Positions 27,322 to 36,507 are shown, counted from the stretch's first letter. The stretch: DNA of 64,000 nt from Oceanospirillales bacterium (GCA_004762125.1 SIHQ01000003.1:1-64000), one strand, 5' to 3'. Translations and numbers: made by a program. Notes: generated by a model from the letters alone, not told the origin.

Positions 27322-28485
27322 ATGACTTTAATGCTGCTGGTGCCACTGTACCTGCTTCTACCTGTTTTCAGCATACGACTGTGTCAAAGATACAAAGGGC
27401 TTGAGAGCATAGGGCCCATCATTATCTGCTATGGATTGGGAATTCTAATCGGATTTAGCATTGACCAGCTTGATCTAACAACGGCTTCGTTACGATCTAA
27501 CCAAGAAGAAATTCTCAATATACTCGTTGCCTTTTCACTGCCCATGCTTCTGTATTCTACTGATGTTAGAGGCTGGTTTGGTCAAGCAGGGAAAGCTGCT
27601 TTAGGGATGATTCTAGCGCTCCTCTGCGTATCCTTTGTTGCAGTCGTTGCAGCCGTACCACTGTTAGGTGAAATCGATAACCTCTGGCAAATTTCCGGGA
27701 TGGCTGTAGGCGCATTTACTGGCTCAACACCCAATGTAGCAGCAGTTAAAACGGCTACCGACGCCAGCTCAGATACCTTTCTGCTGGTTCATGGCTACGA
27801 TGTGATCACCTCAATGCTCTACCTTCTTCTGGTTATGACTACCGCACACAAGCTGGCCAAACGGGTTCTACCGGCTTATTTCAATAAGCAGGACACTGAT
27901 AAAGAGTTCGACCATCAGGAACATCTTGAGCAATATCAACAGTTATTACAATGGCCATCAGTAAAGCGTTTGCTGGTTGCTGTAGGTTTGACGCTACTGA
28001 TTGTGGGAGCCTCTGTCGCTCTTTCAAAACTGGCACCTCAAAACTACAGCACCATGATCGTGATTTTACTGTTAACTCTTGGCGGTATGGGTGCGGCTCT
28101 TTCCAGTAAGGTCAGAGCTATACCGAATACCTACCACCTTGGCATGTACCTAATCATGGTTTTCTGTACTGCGGCAGGGTCATTATTTACTGTTGAGGTG
28201 TTTGCCCAAATATCTCTAGGCCTGATGACCTATTTTCTGGTGATGGTCTTTGGTTCAATGGCAATGCACTTAGTGCTGTGCCGTTTTTTCAAAATTGATG
28301 CCGATACTTTTCTAATTACCTCTGTTGCTTCTATTTGCTCACCACCTTTTGTTCCTGTGGCAGCAGCTGTAATGAATAACCAGAAAGTGTTGTTATCAGG
28401 ATTAAGTGCCGGTGTTATCGGCTATGCCGCAGGAAATATTCTGGGGATCGGTGTGGCCTTTGCCGTCAGAGCCATGGGGTCGTAA
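27322..28485 (+). CDS. DUF819 family membrane protein
   Basis: The product is about 387 residues with ten or more hydrophobic segments. The segment VGAFTGSTPNVAAVKTA and a repeat-like later block ITSVASICSPPFVPVAAAV are characteristic of the DUF819 (YjcL-like) family, probable transporters of unknown substrate. AAGGTG precedes ATG 27322, so the longer frame from 27259, which overlaps the oxidase gene, is not used. Position after the cytochrome and lactone oxidase genes suggests it moves a related sugar acid; that is inference. Confidence 0.85.
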   Translation: MTLMLLVPLYLLLPVFSIRLCQRYKGLESIGPIIICYGLGILIGFSIDQLDLTTASLRSNQEEILNILVAFSLPMLLYSTDVRGWFGQAGKAALGMILALLCVSFVAVVAAVPLLGEIDNLWQISGMAVGAFTGSTPNVAAVKTATDASSDTFLLVHGYDVITSMLYLLLVMTTAHKLAKRVLPAYFNKQDTDKEFDHQEHLEQYQQLLQWPSVKRLLVAVGLTLLIVGASVALSKLAPQNYSTMIVILLLTLGGMGAALSSKVRAIPNTYHLGMYLIMVFCTAAGSLFTVEVFAQISLGLMTYFLVMVFGSMAMHLVLCRFFKIDADTFLITSVASICSPPFVPVAAAVMNNQKVLLSGLSAGVIGYAAGNILGIGVAFAVRAMGS

Positions 28486-28532
28486 TAAATAGACCCCATT
28501 GTGTTCACGCAGGTTCTGAGGACCGCTGAGAA

Positions 28533-29792
28533 TTAATAGTCCTGCGTGAATGCACTCCACTCTGACTCCAGAGTCCCGTTTCTGACACAGCGCAACTTGC
28601 CAAACTGCAACATAACAGACTCACTTTGAGTGGGTCTTAGAAAGATATAATCATCAACATTCAAACCCGTTTTATTTGATCCACACACCATTTCCTGATT
28701 AGTGCTGCGACCATAAATCGAATTAGGTGCAAGACCTTTTGGAGAATAAACCCTCGCCTTCCACCAGCCACCATACAAAAAATAGGATTGTTGATAATTA
28801 GGACAGAAGGGTGACAACCCCAATGATAGCTTTTCCAGAAAAGGCAGTTTTAAACCGCTCATTCTCTTGAGAATAGGAGTCGCTATAAAAAGCGCCGGTG
28901 TATGCCCTGAAAGCGTCGTTAAATCAAAGTCAGAAGGTTTCACAAATGCAGAACCAATACTTAATTCATTGACTGCCCCTCTATCCTGCTCAGGATAGAG
29001 TTGATAGGTCATACTTCCTGCAGCATTGAAACATAACTCTTCGTTATACAGCTCCGGGAAATCCGTTCTGACCACAGAAATAAAACAGTTATAGGCATCG
29101 AGAGCCTTTCTTCGTTCTTTTTCTCGAATGGCTTTCAGGGGAGATTTGGCCAGATGAGGTTCGTACCCCATAAAACCACTGAATTGAAAATGTTCAATGT
29201 TAGCTCTGATCAGATGTAACAGAGGGTAGCATTCATTGGTACTGCCAATACCACCTCGATGAAGTCCTACATCAATTTCAATATTGATTTTAAAAATTAG
29301 TTGTCGTTCTTTTGCCAAAGCAAGGTATTGCTCTAATCGTTCGTAACTGTCGATCAACCACTGAACCTGCCCGATAGTCTTTTGTTGATCTCCTTGAAGA
29401 TTATTCAGGAAAGCTTCGACCGCTCGCACTGGCATAGGTTTTCCCACCAGAAAGTCACCGTCGGGAAAATGTTTCACAAGCTGATTCAGATAAGGTTGAT
29501 GAAAGATCATAAGCCGATTGGTATTCAGCTGCTTTTGCAAGTATTCAAGTAACTCTGGGCAGGGAAGAGATTTGGCTACAATGCGAATATTAGAGGTATC
29601 AGAAATACAACGTCGAACTGTTTCAATATTCATATCTACAATATCCAGATCGACTAGCATCGTCGGGCGAGAATACGGCTGATGTTTCAATTCAGTCTGA
29701 AGGTTTTGAAAATACTCATCGTGAGGCAACCCTTTATCCTGTCTCCAGAAATAAAGAGCTAATGCTGTAATAGCTAATAAAGTCAGTACCAC
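28533..29792 (-). CDS. DSD1-like PLP-dependent enzyme (alanine racemase N-terminal fold), membrane-anchored
   Basis: The product is 419 residues. The N-terminus (VLTLLAITALALYFW) is a single membrane anchor. The barrel begins YSRPTMLVDLDIVDMNI, and the likely PLP lysine lies in IVAKSLPCPELL; NIEIDVGLHRGGI and the late FLRPTQSESVMLQFG match D-serine dehydratase/D-threonine aldolase-like proteins. The reaction is probably on a D-amino acid, but it cannot be named. The start is GTG 29792. It is convergent with the DUF819 gene. A membrane anchor on this fold is uncommon. Confidence 0.85.
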   Translation of the reverse strand: MVLTLLAITALALYFWRQDKGLPHDEYFQNLQTELKHQPYSRPTMLVDLDIVDMNIETVRRCISDTSNIRIVAKSLPCPELLEYLQKQLNTNRLMIFHQPYLNQLVKHFPDGDFLVGKPMPVRAVEAFLNNLQGDQQKTIGQVQWLIDSYERLEQYLALAKERQLIFKINIEIDVGLHRGGIGSTNECYPLLHLIRANIEHFQFSGFMGYEPHLAKSPLKAIREKERRKALDAYNCFISVVRTDFPELYNEELCFNAAGSMTYQLYPEQDRGAVNELSIGSAFVKPSDFDLTTLSGHTPALFIATPILKRMSGLKLPFLEKLSLGLSPFCPNYQQSYFLYGGWWKARVYSPKGLAPNSIYGRSTNQEMVCGSNKTGLNVDDYIFLRPTQSESVMLQFGKLRCVRNGTLESEWSAFTQDY

Positions 29793-29894
29793 GTTGGTGA
29801 TCGCCTGTTGTTATTATTTTTCTAACACAGAGGATATCCCGAACTAAGTTAGTACGATAGTTCAAATTTTAACTTTCTCGATAGCAGGTTCGAA

Positions 29895-30281
29895 TCATCC
29901 CGAAAGCCCAAGAAAATCGTTCAATTTGTCTCTAAGCGCTTGATCAGGAGCAAGACTCATTGCCCTTCCAGCCAGTTCTCTTGCTTCAGCCACATTACCC
30001 TGTTCCATTCGTAACTTTGCTAAATAGTAATAGATGGCAGGATCCGTTGGCTCTACTCGCATGGCACGAGATAACCAACTGCTCGCGGAAGATAGCTCAC
30101 CAGATTCGAGAGCTTTAACGGCTTGATTTAGCAATGCTCCCAGCGCATCCTGTCGGCCTTCATAAGGTGAGGTTGGCTCTTCTGCTGGTATTACCGCCTC
30201 ACTGGAAGACAGCGGCTGCCCGGTTCCAGCACAACCGGCCAGAAGCAGCGAAAAACCAATGGATATAATTATTTTTGTCAT
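29895..30281 (-). CDS. lpoP: TPR lipoprotein, probable LpoP-type activator of PBP1b
   Basis: The product is 128 residues. A lipoprotein signal with lipobox LAGC is followed by a short linker and about two to three tetratricopeptide repeats (ALLNQAVKALESGELSSASSWLSRAMRVEPTDPAIYYYLAKL). The start codon directly follows the mrcB stop (TAAATG). In Pseudomonas aeruginosa a TPR lipoprotein, LpoP, encoded beside the PBP1b gene activates that enzyme from the outer membrane; position, size and fold match. The name is by this analogy, not by experiment. Confidence 0.75.
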   Translation of the reverse strand: MTKIIISIGFSLLLAGCAGTGQPLSSSEAVIPAEEPTSPYEGRQDALGALLNQAVKALESGELSSASSWLSRAMRVEPTDPAIYYYLAKLRMEQGNVAEARELAGRAMSLAPDQALRDKLNDFLGLSG

Positions 30282-32624
30282 TTATTCAAACCATTTACGC
30301 ACGGAATCAAAAAAAGTTCTGGCCTTTGCCCTTGCTGGAGATGTGCACTCATCAAATTCTCTAGGTTCAGACCCGATAATATAAGGCACCTGAACGGCTC
30401 CTTCACAAGTCATATCCGCCAGCTTATGGGTTTCTGGCTTCACCCAGACGTATTCAATTCTATTGCTACTCAGGCTTTTGACCGAGCTAACCGGAATTTG
30501 TTGCATCAATTTTGTCCAAACCCGCAAAGCACCACTACTACCAGTCAAACTGGTCGGGCTGTTATCGTCATTGCCCAACCAGGTTACTGCCAGAAGATTA
30601 CCTGTGAAACCTGCAAACCAACTATCCCGTAGATCATTAGTTGTTCCTGTTTTTCCAGCCACCTGAATGTTCTTGTCCAGACTCCAGTAAGCCCTCCGAC
30701 CTGTTCCTTCGCGCATGACCTGCCCCATGGCATTTCTCAACAGCTCTACCGGTGCTGGTTCAAATGCCTTTTTAACAGAAATGTTATAACGCTTTAGAGG
30801 TTGTCCTTTGGCATCAACTACTGCTTCGATGGCTCGAATCGGCATTTGATAACCGCCGCTGGCAATGGTCTGATACATGGATGCAATATCCATAGGCGAC
30901 AGTGACACTGCTCCCAATAGAATCGACGGATACTTAGGTAAAGGTTTATTGATACCCAATCGGCGCATGGTTTTTAAAACATTATCTATACCCAGTGCCA
31001 TGCCTGTCTGAGTGGCTGCCTGGTTATAAGAGTGAGTCAACGCTTTTTGCAAAGACACTTCACCACGAGATTTGCCGTCGTAGTTCTGGGGTTCCCAGAA
31101 ACCACCTTTGCCATCCTTCACCTTAATTGGAGAATCTTTAACAGGTGTCGTAAGAGTAAAGCGTGCAGGTTGCTCCAGAGCGGTGAGATAAATAGCTGGT
31201 TTTAGCAAAGAACCGACCTGTCTTTGCGCTTCAATGGCTCTGTTGAATCCAACATAACCTGGTCGTTTATCACCCACCACAGCCAGAAGATCGCCAGTTT
31301 GAGCAGATGTCACCACCATGGCTCCTTGCAGAGCCGGATCTTTTGTCTCAAGAATTTGCACGGTTTCTGTCATGCTTTTCTGAGCATAACGCTGAATGAT
31401 CGGATCCATATTGGTAAAGATCCTGAGCCCTTCCGATGTCAGATCCTTCTCATCATAATCTTCACGCAGCTGCTTTTTAACCATATCGATATAAGCCGGG
31501 TAAGCACTGGTATTGACCTGCTCTCGAGTAACGACGCCTGAAGGCAGTTTTTTCGAACGATCTACTTCTGCCTGAGAAACAATGCCTTCCGCTGCCAGAA
31601 CATCCAGCACCAGATTACGTCGCTCCATAGCCCGTTCGGGAAAGCGTCTTGGGTTGTAATAGGATGGTCCCTTTACTATTCCCACCAGCAGAGCTGTTTT
31701 TGCCAGACTCAGCTCTTTTAAAGGCTGAGCAAAGTAAAACTGACTGGCCAAACCAAAACCATGTATAGCCCGACGGCCATGCTGACCGAGATAGACCTCG
31801 TTCAGGTAGGCTTCCAAAATTTCATCTTTCGAGTAATGAACTTCCAGCAAAACCGACATAATGGCTTCGTTAATTTTTCGAGTCAGAGTGCGTTCATTGG
31901 TCAGATAGAAGTTTTTGACCAGTTGCTGGGTCAACGTACTACCACCCTGTACTAAGCCACCCGCCATCATATTCACAATAAAGGCACGAGCAATTGAGGT
32001 AGGTGATATGCCCCAGTGATCGTAAAACCTCTGGTCCTCTACCGCCATTAGGGCTTTGGTCAGATATTTTGGTGCCTGACTGAGGCGAATCAAAATGCGG
32101 TCTTCGTAGGATGCTGGGTAGATACCACCAACAGGTTGAGGATCCAGTCGAAGTAGAGGCAGCGCAGAGCCATCCGCATTATTCAGCGATACAATTTCAT
32201 TACCGGCAAAAACAACCTTTGCCTTCCGTGACATTTCGGCCCCGTCAGGGAAGTGAAAAGCACGACTGTAGATCACAAAAGTATTTCCGGATCGGGAGAA
32301 AGTTCCTGTACGCCTTGCGGTTCTGACAGCCTGGTAGCCCTGTCGTTTCAACTGAGCCTGAAGCTCCTTGGGATTCAAAAGCCGACCTTCATAGAGCTCG
32401 AGAGGTCGTGCGTAAACCTGAGCTGGAATAGCCCACTTTTTACCTTCGAACTTTTGTGTAACGACGGAATCCAGATAAGCCGAATAAGCCAGAACCAGGA
32501 CTAATCCGCAGATTCCCAGTTTGAATAAAAATGACAAACAGTTCCTGACTGACCACCCTTTATTCCGGCTTTGCTTTTTCCGGATACGTTTTTTGACAGG
32601 TGGATTTTTCTTTTTTGCAACCAT
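30282..32624 (-). CDS. mrcB: Penicillin-binding protein 1B (bifunctional transglycosylase/transpeptidase)
   Basis: The product is 780 residues. Order: basic cytoplasmic tail, one membrane helix (~30-50), UB2H domain (~70-150), glycosyltransferase GT51 with the catalytic-glutamate motif EDQRFYDHWG and GGSTLTQQLVKN, then the transpeptidase with S-x-x-K (SLLKP), SYN (HSYNQAATQ) and KTGTT. It polymerises and cross-links peptidoglycan at the outer face of the inner membrane. ATG 32624 opens with a lysine-rich tail usual for PBP1b. Its partner lipoprotein gene follows without a gap, so both come from one message. Confidence 0.97.
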   Translation of the reverse strand: MVAKKKNPPVKKRIRKKQSRNKGWSVRNCLSFLFKLGICGLVLVLAYSAYLDSVVTQKFEGKKWAIPAQVYARPLELYEGRLLNPKELQAQLKRQGYQAVRTARRTGTFSRSGNTFVIYSRAFHFPDGAEMSRKAKVVFAGNEIVSLNNADGSALPLLRLDPQPVGGIYPASYEDRILIRLSQAPKYLTKALMAVEDQRFYDHWGISPTSIARAFIVNMMAGGLVQGGSTLTQQLVKNFYLTNERTLTRKINEAIMSVLLEVHYSKDEILEAYLNEVYLGQHGRRAIHGFGLASQFYFAQPLKELSLAKTALLVGIVKGPSYYNPRRFPERAMERRNLVLDVLAAEGIVSQAEVDRSKKLPSGVVTREQVNTSAYPAYIDMVKKQLREDYDEKDLTSEGLRIFTNMDPIIQRYAQKSMTETVQILETKDPALQGAMVVTSAQTGDLLAVVGDKRPGYVGFNRAIEAQRQVGSLLKPAIYLTALEQPARFTLTTPVKDSPIKVKDGKGGFWEPQNYDGKSRGEVSLQKALTHSYNQAATQTGMALGIDNVLKTMRRLGINKPLPKYPSILLGAVSLSPMDIASMYQTIASGGYQMPIRAIEAVVDAKGQPLKRYNISVKKAFEPAPVELLRNAMGQVMREGTGRRAYWSLDKNIQVAGKTGTTNDLRDSWFAGFTGNLLAVTWLGNDDNSPTSLTGSSGALRVWTKLMQQIPVSSVKSLSSNRIEYVWVKPETHKLADMTCEGAVQVPYIIGSEPREFDECTSPARAKARTFFDSVRKWFE

Positions 32625-32815
32625 AGTTCAGGATTATACGGTAAAAGTGCACCGTAAGAACGCTATGGAAAATCCTTGTCTGCTCTTCAATCTCTGCCTA
32701 TTAATACACTGCAATAGCTGTTTTCATTCAGACAGGTATAATTTGCGCCCATAAATTTGGTCGCAGTCACTTCTTTTGATTGCTTATGCTGTGAACCTAC
32801 AATGATAACTCTTAA

Positions 32816-33982
32816 ATGATGGAACTGTCTGTGAGCAAGGAACTCATAGCCAGAGATCAGGTTATAAATACATCTCGCCTATTGGCTGAACATCACCAAT
32901 CAGCCCAAACCAGTAACATCTTCAGCGATGACGGCACTGCTCAGCAGATATGGTTTAACATCAATGAGAATCTTGATGCTGTGACACCACTATTAGTAGA
33001 GCAGCAAGGTCAAGATGATCTCAAACAGCTTTCAAAATGGATCGCAGGCCAGTATTTGAAGCTACCGTTTCTTCTCGATGATAGAAAAGACGACGGCTAT
33101 ATTCGTTTAAGCTCCGCTGAAGCCTGCCTGAAAAATCTCGATCTAACTGGCTCACCACAACACAGTATCTGGGTGGACACACTGTCAGACCTGGCACAGC
33201 TCGTTGTACATCTTGATTACCATGGGCTGAACGATTTATCTGCCACGGCCATTAATCAATATCTGGAGATCAGTGGTGACTATGGGGGTCTAGCCCTGTT
33301 TACTTTCTACAAAGTCTTTCATGCTGTGTCATTGGCTTTCAGTACACTTAAAACAAACCATTCGCCCGAAACTATTGAAAACTATCGTCGTTATATTCAT
33401 CAGGCCAACAATTATTGCCAGAGCAAACAGCCTTTTTTAATTATTATGCAAGGGTTGTCTGGCACTGGAAAAACGACAGTGTCTAAAGAAATTGCTGAGC
33501 AATTCGATGCCATTGTTCTGAGAACGGATGTGGAGCGTAAACGAATGTTTGGGCTTTCACCTCTGGAAGACAGTTCCGTCGCTGGAGTTGATATCTACAC
33601 TACCGCAGCAACAGAAAAGACACATTCTCTGATAAAGCAGACGGCCAACAGATTGCTTGAGGCCAATATCTCCGTTGTTATTGATGGTGCTTCCCTGAAA
33701 CAGGCAGAGAGAACTCTGTTTCTGACTCTGGCAAATGAAAGCAATACCCCTTCAATTATTGTCAAATGTCTGACACCAAGAGATGTGATGCGAGTAAGAA
33801 TCACGAAACGTCAGTCCAGTAACGTTGACGCCTCTGAAGCCGGAGTTGATTTAATCGAGCAACAACAGCAGTGGGAAGAGCCACTTACCTGTGATGAAAA
33901 AAAGAAAACCATCGTCATACATACCCACAAAAATGACTGGAAACAGCAATTACAAAGCGCTCTTGTCTCTCGCTTGAATTGA
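32816..33982 (+). CDS. P-loop kinase of the aminoglycoside-phosphotransferase/ATPase fusion type, N-terminal part shortened
   Basis: The product is 388 residues. The C-terminal half is a small-molecule kinase-like P-loop domain: IIMQGLSGTGKTTVSKEIAEQF (Walker A GLSGTGKTT), RTDVERKRMFGL and IDGASLKQAERTLF. The N-terminal half resembles the phosphotransferase (APH) lobe of the COG2187/COG0645 fusion proteins only faintly, keeping GDYGGLALFTFYKVFHAVS. Typical members are about 500 residues, so the N-terminal lobe is cut down and may not be catalytic. The substrate is unknown. It is divergent from mrcB. Confidence 0.75.
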   Translation: MMELSVSKELIARDQVINTSRLLAEHHQSAQTSNIFSDDGTAQQIWFNINENLDAVTPLLVEQQGQDDLKQLSKWIAGQYLKLPFLLDDRKDDGYIRLSSAEACLKNLDLTGSPQHSIWVDTLSDLAQLVVHLDYHGLNDLSATAINQYLEISGDYGGLALFTFYKVFHAVSLAFSTLKTNHSPETIENYRRYIHQANNYCQSKQPFLIIMQGLSGTGKTTVSKEIAEQFDAIVLRTDVERKRMFGLSPLEDSSVAGVDIYTTAATEKTHSLIKQTANRLLEANISVVIDGASLKQAERTLFLTLANESNTPSIIVKCLTPRDVMRVRITKRQSSNVDASEAGVDLIEQQQQWEEPLTCDEKKKTIVIHTHKNDWKQQLQSALVSRLN

Positions 33983-34022
33983 TCTATTTTTTTACTTCTC
34001 TGTTAACTTAAACAGTCACATC

Positions 34023-34064
34023 ATGGCAGTCATTTCAACTTCTCAAGAGTGAAATGATTGTCAT
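34023..34064 (+). other. Long hairpin downstream of the kinase gene
   Basis: The left arm at 34023-34037 ends TCATTTCA and the right arm at 34050-34064 begins TGAAATGA. As RNA, 15 positions pair (two G-U) around a 12-base loop. No U-run follows. It may be the 3'-end hairpin of the kinase transcript or a regulatory dyad ahead of the TfoX-domain gene. Confidence 0.45.
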
Positions 34065-34180
34065 AGCAAGGCAGCTGGAAATACTGGTCTATCCTTTAAT
34101 CATTAAAAGAAGATTACTTCTGACGATCCGTAATATTAAAAGCTTTTGTCACGGACGCTTTGGTTTAACAGGAAACAGGC

Positions 34181-34441
34181 ATGGCAACTGATCTGATTGA
34201 AACAAAAAACCTTGGAAAAACTTCAGTACAATGGCTCAACGCTGTTGGTATCAGGACACTGGAGCAACTCCATGAAGTGGGATCAGTAGCTGCATACTGC
34301 AAAGTAAGAGATCGTGGCTTCAAGGTTTCAAAAGTGCTGCTTTATGCCATGGAGGGAGCCCTTATTGGTGCTCACTGGAACGAGTTGGACAATGACTATA
34401 AACAACGCTTACTTACCGAAGTAGGTCTGCATCAGGGCTGA
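34181..34441 (+). CDS. TfoX/Sxy C-terminal domain protein
   Basis: The product is 86 residues. The whole chain matches the TfoX C-terminal helix-hairpin-helix-like domain: LGKTSVQWLNAVGIRTLEQLHEVG, AAYCKVRDRGFKVSKVLLYAMEGALIGAHWNEL. The N-terminal TfoX domain present in competence regulators is absent. Stand-alone copies occur in other bacteria and their role is not established; the fold suggests nucleic-acid or protein contacts. It is convergent with moeB. Confidence 0.88.
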   Translation: MATDLIETKNLGKTSVQWLNAVGIRTLEQLHEVGSVAAYCKVRDRGFKVSKVLLYAMEGALIGAHWNELDNDYKQRLLTEVGLHQG

Positions 34442-34482
34442 TACCTCTTCATCAGCCCCGCACCCAACCAACGAAACTCGTA

Positions 34483-35238
34483 TCACTGATTAGATTTACT
34501 GCAGACAGGACAGTCTGGATCTTTCTGAAGGTCCATTGTCTGCCACTCCATTGTGCTGGCATCAAACATCAATAGTCTACCACTCAGGGTTTTACCGAAC
34601 CCGGTGAGTAGCTTGATGGCCTCTAGTGCCTGCATAGTTCCTATAGTGCCAACAACCGGCCCGAGAATTCCGCTTTCAGAGCAACTGAGATCTTCTGCTG
34701 CATCTTCTGAGTACAGGCAGCGATAGCAGGGAGCATCATTCTGCATTAAATCAAAAACCGTGAGCTGGCCGTTCAACCGAATTGCAGCTCCAGACACCAA
34801 CGGAACCTGATGTTCTACACAGCAGCGATTAATAGCAAAGCGACTTTCAAAGTTGTCCGTGGCATCCAGCACGAGATCGCACTGTTCAATCACTCCCATC
34901 AGTTCAGTTTCATTCAGTTTTCGGTTGAAAGTGGTTATCTGAATGCCGGGATTGATGGCACTGATTCTTGCTGCCGCAGCATCCACCTTGAACTGGCCGA
35001 TATCATCAGTGGAAAAAGCGACCTGTCGTTGCAGGTTGGTCATATCCACCACATCCGGATCGATAATGGTTAATCTGCCAATACCAGCTGCCGCAAGGTA
35101 CATAGCTGCCGGACAGCCAAGCCCTCCCATTCCTACCAACAGAACATGGGCATCAAGCAACCGCTCCTGACCTTCAATATCAACCTGAGGCAGCATGATT
35201 TGCCGACTGTACCTGAGTAACTGATCGTCATTCATCAT
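34483..35238 (-). CDS. moeB: MoeB/ThiF family adenylyltransferase
   Basis: The product is about 251 residues. It adenylates the C-terminal glycine of a sulfur-carrier protein such as MoaD or ThiS. The ATP site reads LLVGMGGLGCPAAMYLAAAGIG, with the following DPDVVDMTNLQRQ and the catalytic-aspartate region VLDATDNFESR. Two zinc CxxC pairs are present: C-Y-R-C and C-P-V-C near the C-terminus. MNDDQLLRYSRQI is the usual start, so 35238 is preferred over GTG 35265; the exact codon is uncertain. MoeB and ThiF are hard to separate by sequence alone; no other moa or thi gene is nearby. Confidence 0.85.
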   Translation of the reverse strand: MMNDDQLLRYSRQIMLPQVDIEGQERLLDAHVLLVGMGGLGCPAAMYLAAAGIGRLTIIDPDVVDMTNLQRQVAFSTDDIGQFKVDAAAARISAINPGIQITTFNRKLNETELMGVIEQCDLVLDATDNFESRFAINRCCVEHQVPLVSGAAIRLNGQLTVFDLMQNDAPCYRCLYSEDAAEDLSCSESGILGPVVGTIGTMQALEAIKLLTGFGKTLSGRLLMFDASTMEWQTMDLQKDPDCPVCSKSNQ

Positions 35239-35305
35239 AGGGGATACCATTTCCTGCTTGGACACTACCGACTGAGAATACTATTTCATCAGAGCCATAA
35301 ATAAC

Positions 35306-35331
35306 AAAGCCCCGAAACAGTTCGAGGCTTT
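35306..35331 (-). terminator. Rho-independent terminator downstream of gcvH
   Basis: AAAGCC-c-CGAA (35306-35316) pairs with TTCG-a-GGCTTT (35321-35331). On the minus strand the stem is followed by TTTGTTATTT. It lies 35 bases after the gcvH stop and before the moeB start. Confidence 0.85.
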
Positions 35332-35366
35332 CTCATGCTCTTTTTCAAGAGAAGACTTCAGTTAGA

Positions 35367-35759
35367 TCAGGCTTCTGAGTCTACAAACTCAGCATAAGCT
35401 TCTGCGTCCATCAGTTCAGCCAGCTGACCTTCGTCAGACAGTTTAACCTTGAAGAACCAGCCATCTCCATAAGGAGAGCTGTTGACCGTTTCCGGAGCAT
35501 CTTCCAGAGCTTCGTTAACAGCAACAACTTCGCCGGAAATCGGTGCGTAGATATCTGAAGCAGCCTTAACGGATTCAACAACTCCAGCCTCATCATCTGA
35601 AGCCAGTATTGCGCCTACTTGCGGCAGCTCTACAAATACTACATCGCCCAGGGACTCCTGAGCATGCTCGGTAATACCGATAACAGCAGTACCGTCGTCT
35701 TCTATACGAATCCACTCATGGGAACTCACATAACGCAGCTCAGATGGAATGCTACTCAT
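35367..35759 (-). CDS. gcvH: Glycine cleavage system H protein
   Basis: The product is 130 residues, the lipoyl carrier that shuttles the aminomethyl group between the P and T proteins. The lipoylated lysine lies in [10 protein letters not shown], in the usual hairpin, with the conserved H-protein N-terminus ([15 protein letters not shown]) and C-terminal [21 protein letters not shown] precedes ATG 35759. gcvT and gcvP are not in this window, so it stands alone and is presumably complemented elsewhere or serves lipoyl transfer. Confidence 0.97.
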   Translation of the reverse strand: MSSIPSELRYVSSHEWIRIEDDGTAVIGITEHAQESLGDVVFVELPQVGAILASDDEAGVVESVKAASDIYAPISGEVVAVNEALEDAPETVNSSPYGDGWFFKVKLSDEGQLAELMDAEAYAEFVDSEA

Positions 35760-35994
35760 CTATAAACCCTCTGGTCATTGGTTTCATTGTTCTATATCAC
35801 AACTCTTTGCAGGCCATCATCAACTCTGGCTTTTTGCGCTTTTTCAGCACGTTACAAGACAGAGTTCTGACAATCAAGAGAGGACAATTATCGAGGCATT
35901 CTAACCAGATTAGCCGCTATCGCCAACATTCCATTGGCAAACTTTGAAAGCGTATGACAGACTAATTCTCAAATGCATAAGAACCGGATCGGCT

Positions 35995-36507
35995 ATGACT
36001 CTTGCTGAAGTCTGCCAGTTTAATGACAGCTCCTTAAGTGAGTTACAATGCGCTCTTGAATCTCTGTCGGATTCCCAGTACCAAAACAGTACGTCTTCGG
36101 TATCTAGTTCAATTGGTACTCATGTCAGACACATCATTGAGTTCTACCAATGTTTTTTTAAAGGTCTTGATTACGGCGTTATTGATTACGATAACCGACC
36201 AAGGAATATTGAGCTTGAAGAGTCCGTTGAACTGGCTGTGGATTACCTGAAAAACATCCACCTTCTGCTTAACAGCCCTGCCATTGAAAGTCATCAGGGG
36301 GCCATTACCCTTTACGCCGTACTGGATGCCGAAAATGCCATTCAAATTAGCAGTACTGTCATTCGTGAACTGCTATTTCTACAGAACCACACCACTCATC
36401 ACCTGGCTGTTATTGCCCTGCTTATGGAGCAGAAAGGTATAGCTGTACCCGAGAATCTTGGTGTTGCCGCTTCAACCCGTTTGCACAGAGCAGTACAGAC
36501 TGTTTAG
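35995..36507 (+). CDS. DinB-like four-helix-bundle protein
   Basis: The product is about 170 residues. The chain contains GTHVRHIIEFYQCFFKGL, a later H (NHTTHHLAVIALLM) and an arrangement of spaced histidines like DinB/YfiT metal-binding bundles. ATG 35995 (MTLAEVCQFND) is preferred to TTG 35944, though the ribosome binding site is weak for both. The function is unknown. The stop TAG overlaps the stop of the convergent ornithine-lipid synthase gene by four bases. Confidence 0.75.
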   Translation: MTLAEVCQFNDSSLSELQCALESLSDSQYQNSTSSVSSSIGTHVRHIIEFYQCFFKGLDYGVIDYDNRPRNIELEESVELAVDYLKNIHLLLNSPAIESHQGAITLYAVLDAENAIQISSTVIRELLFLQNHTTHHLAVIALLMEQKGIAVPENLGVAASTRLHRAVQTV

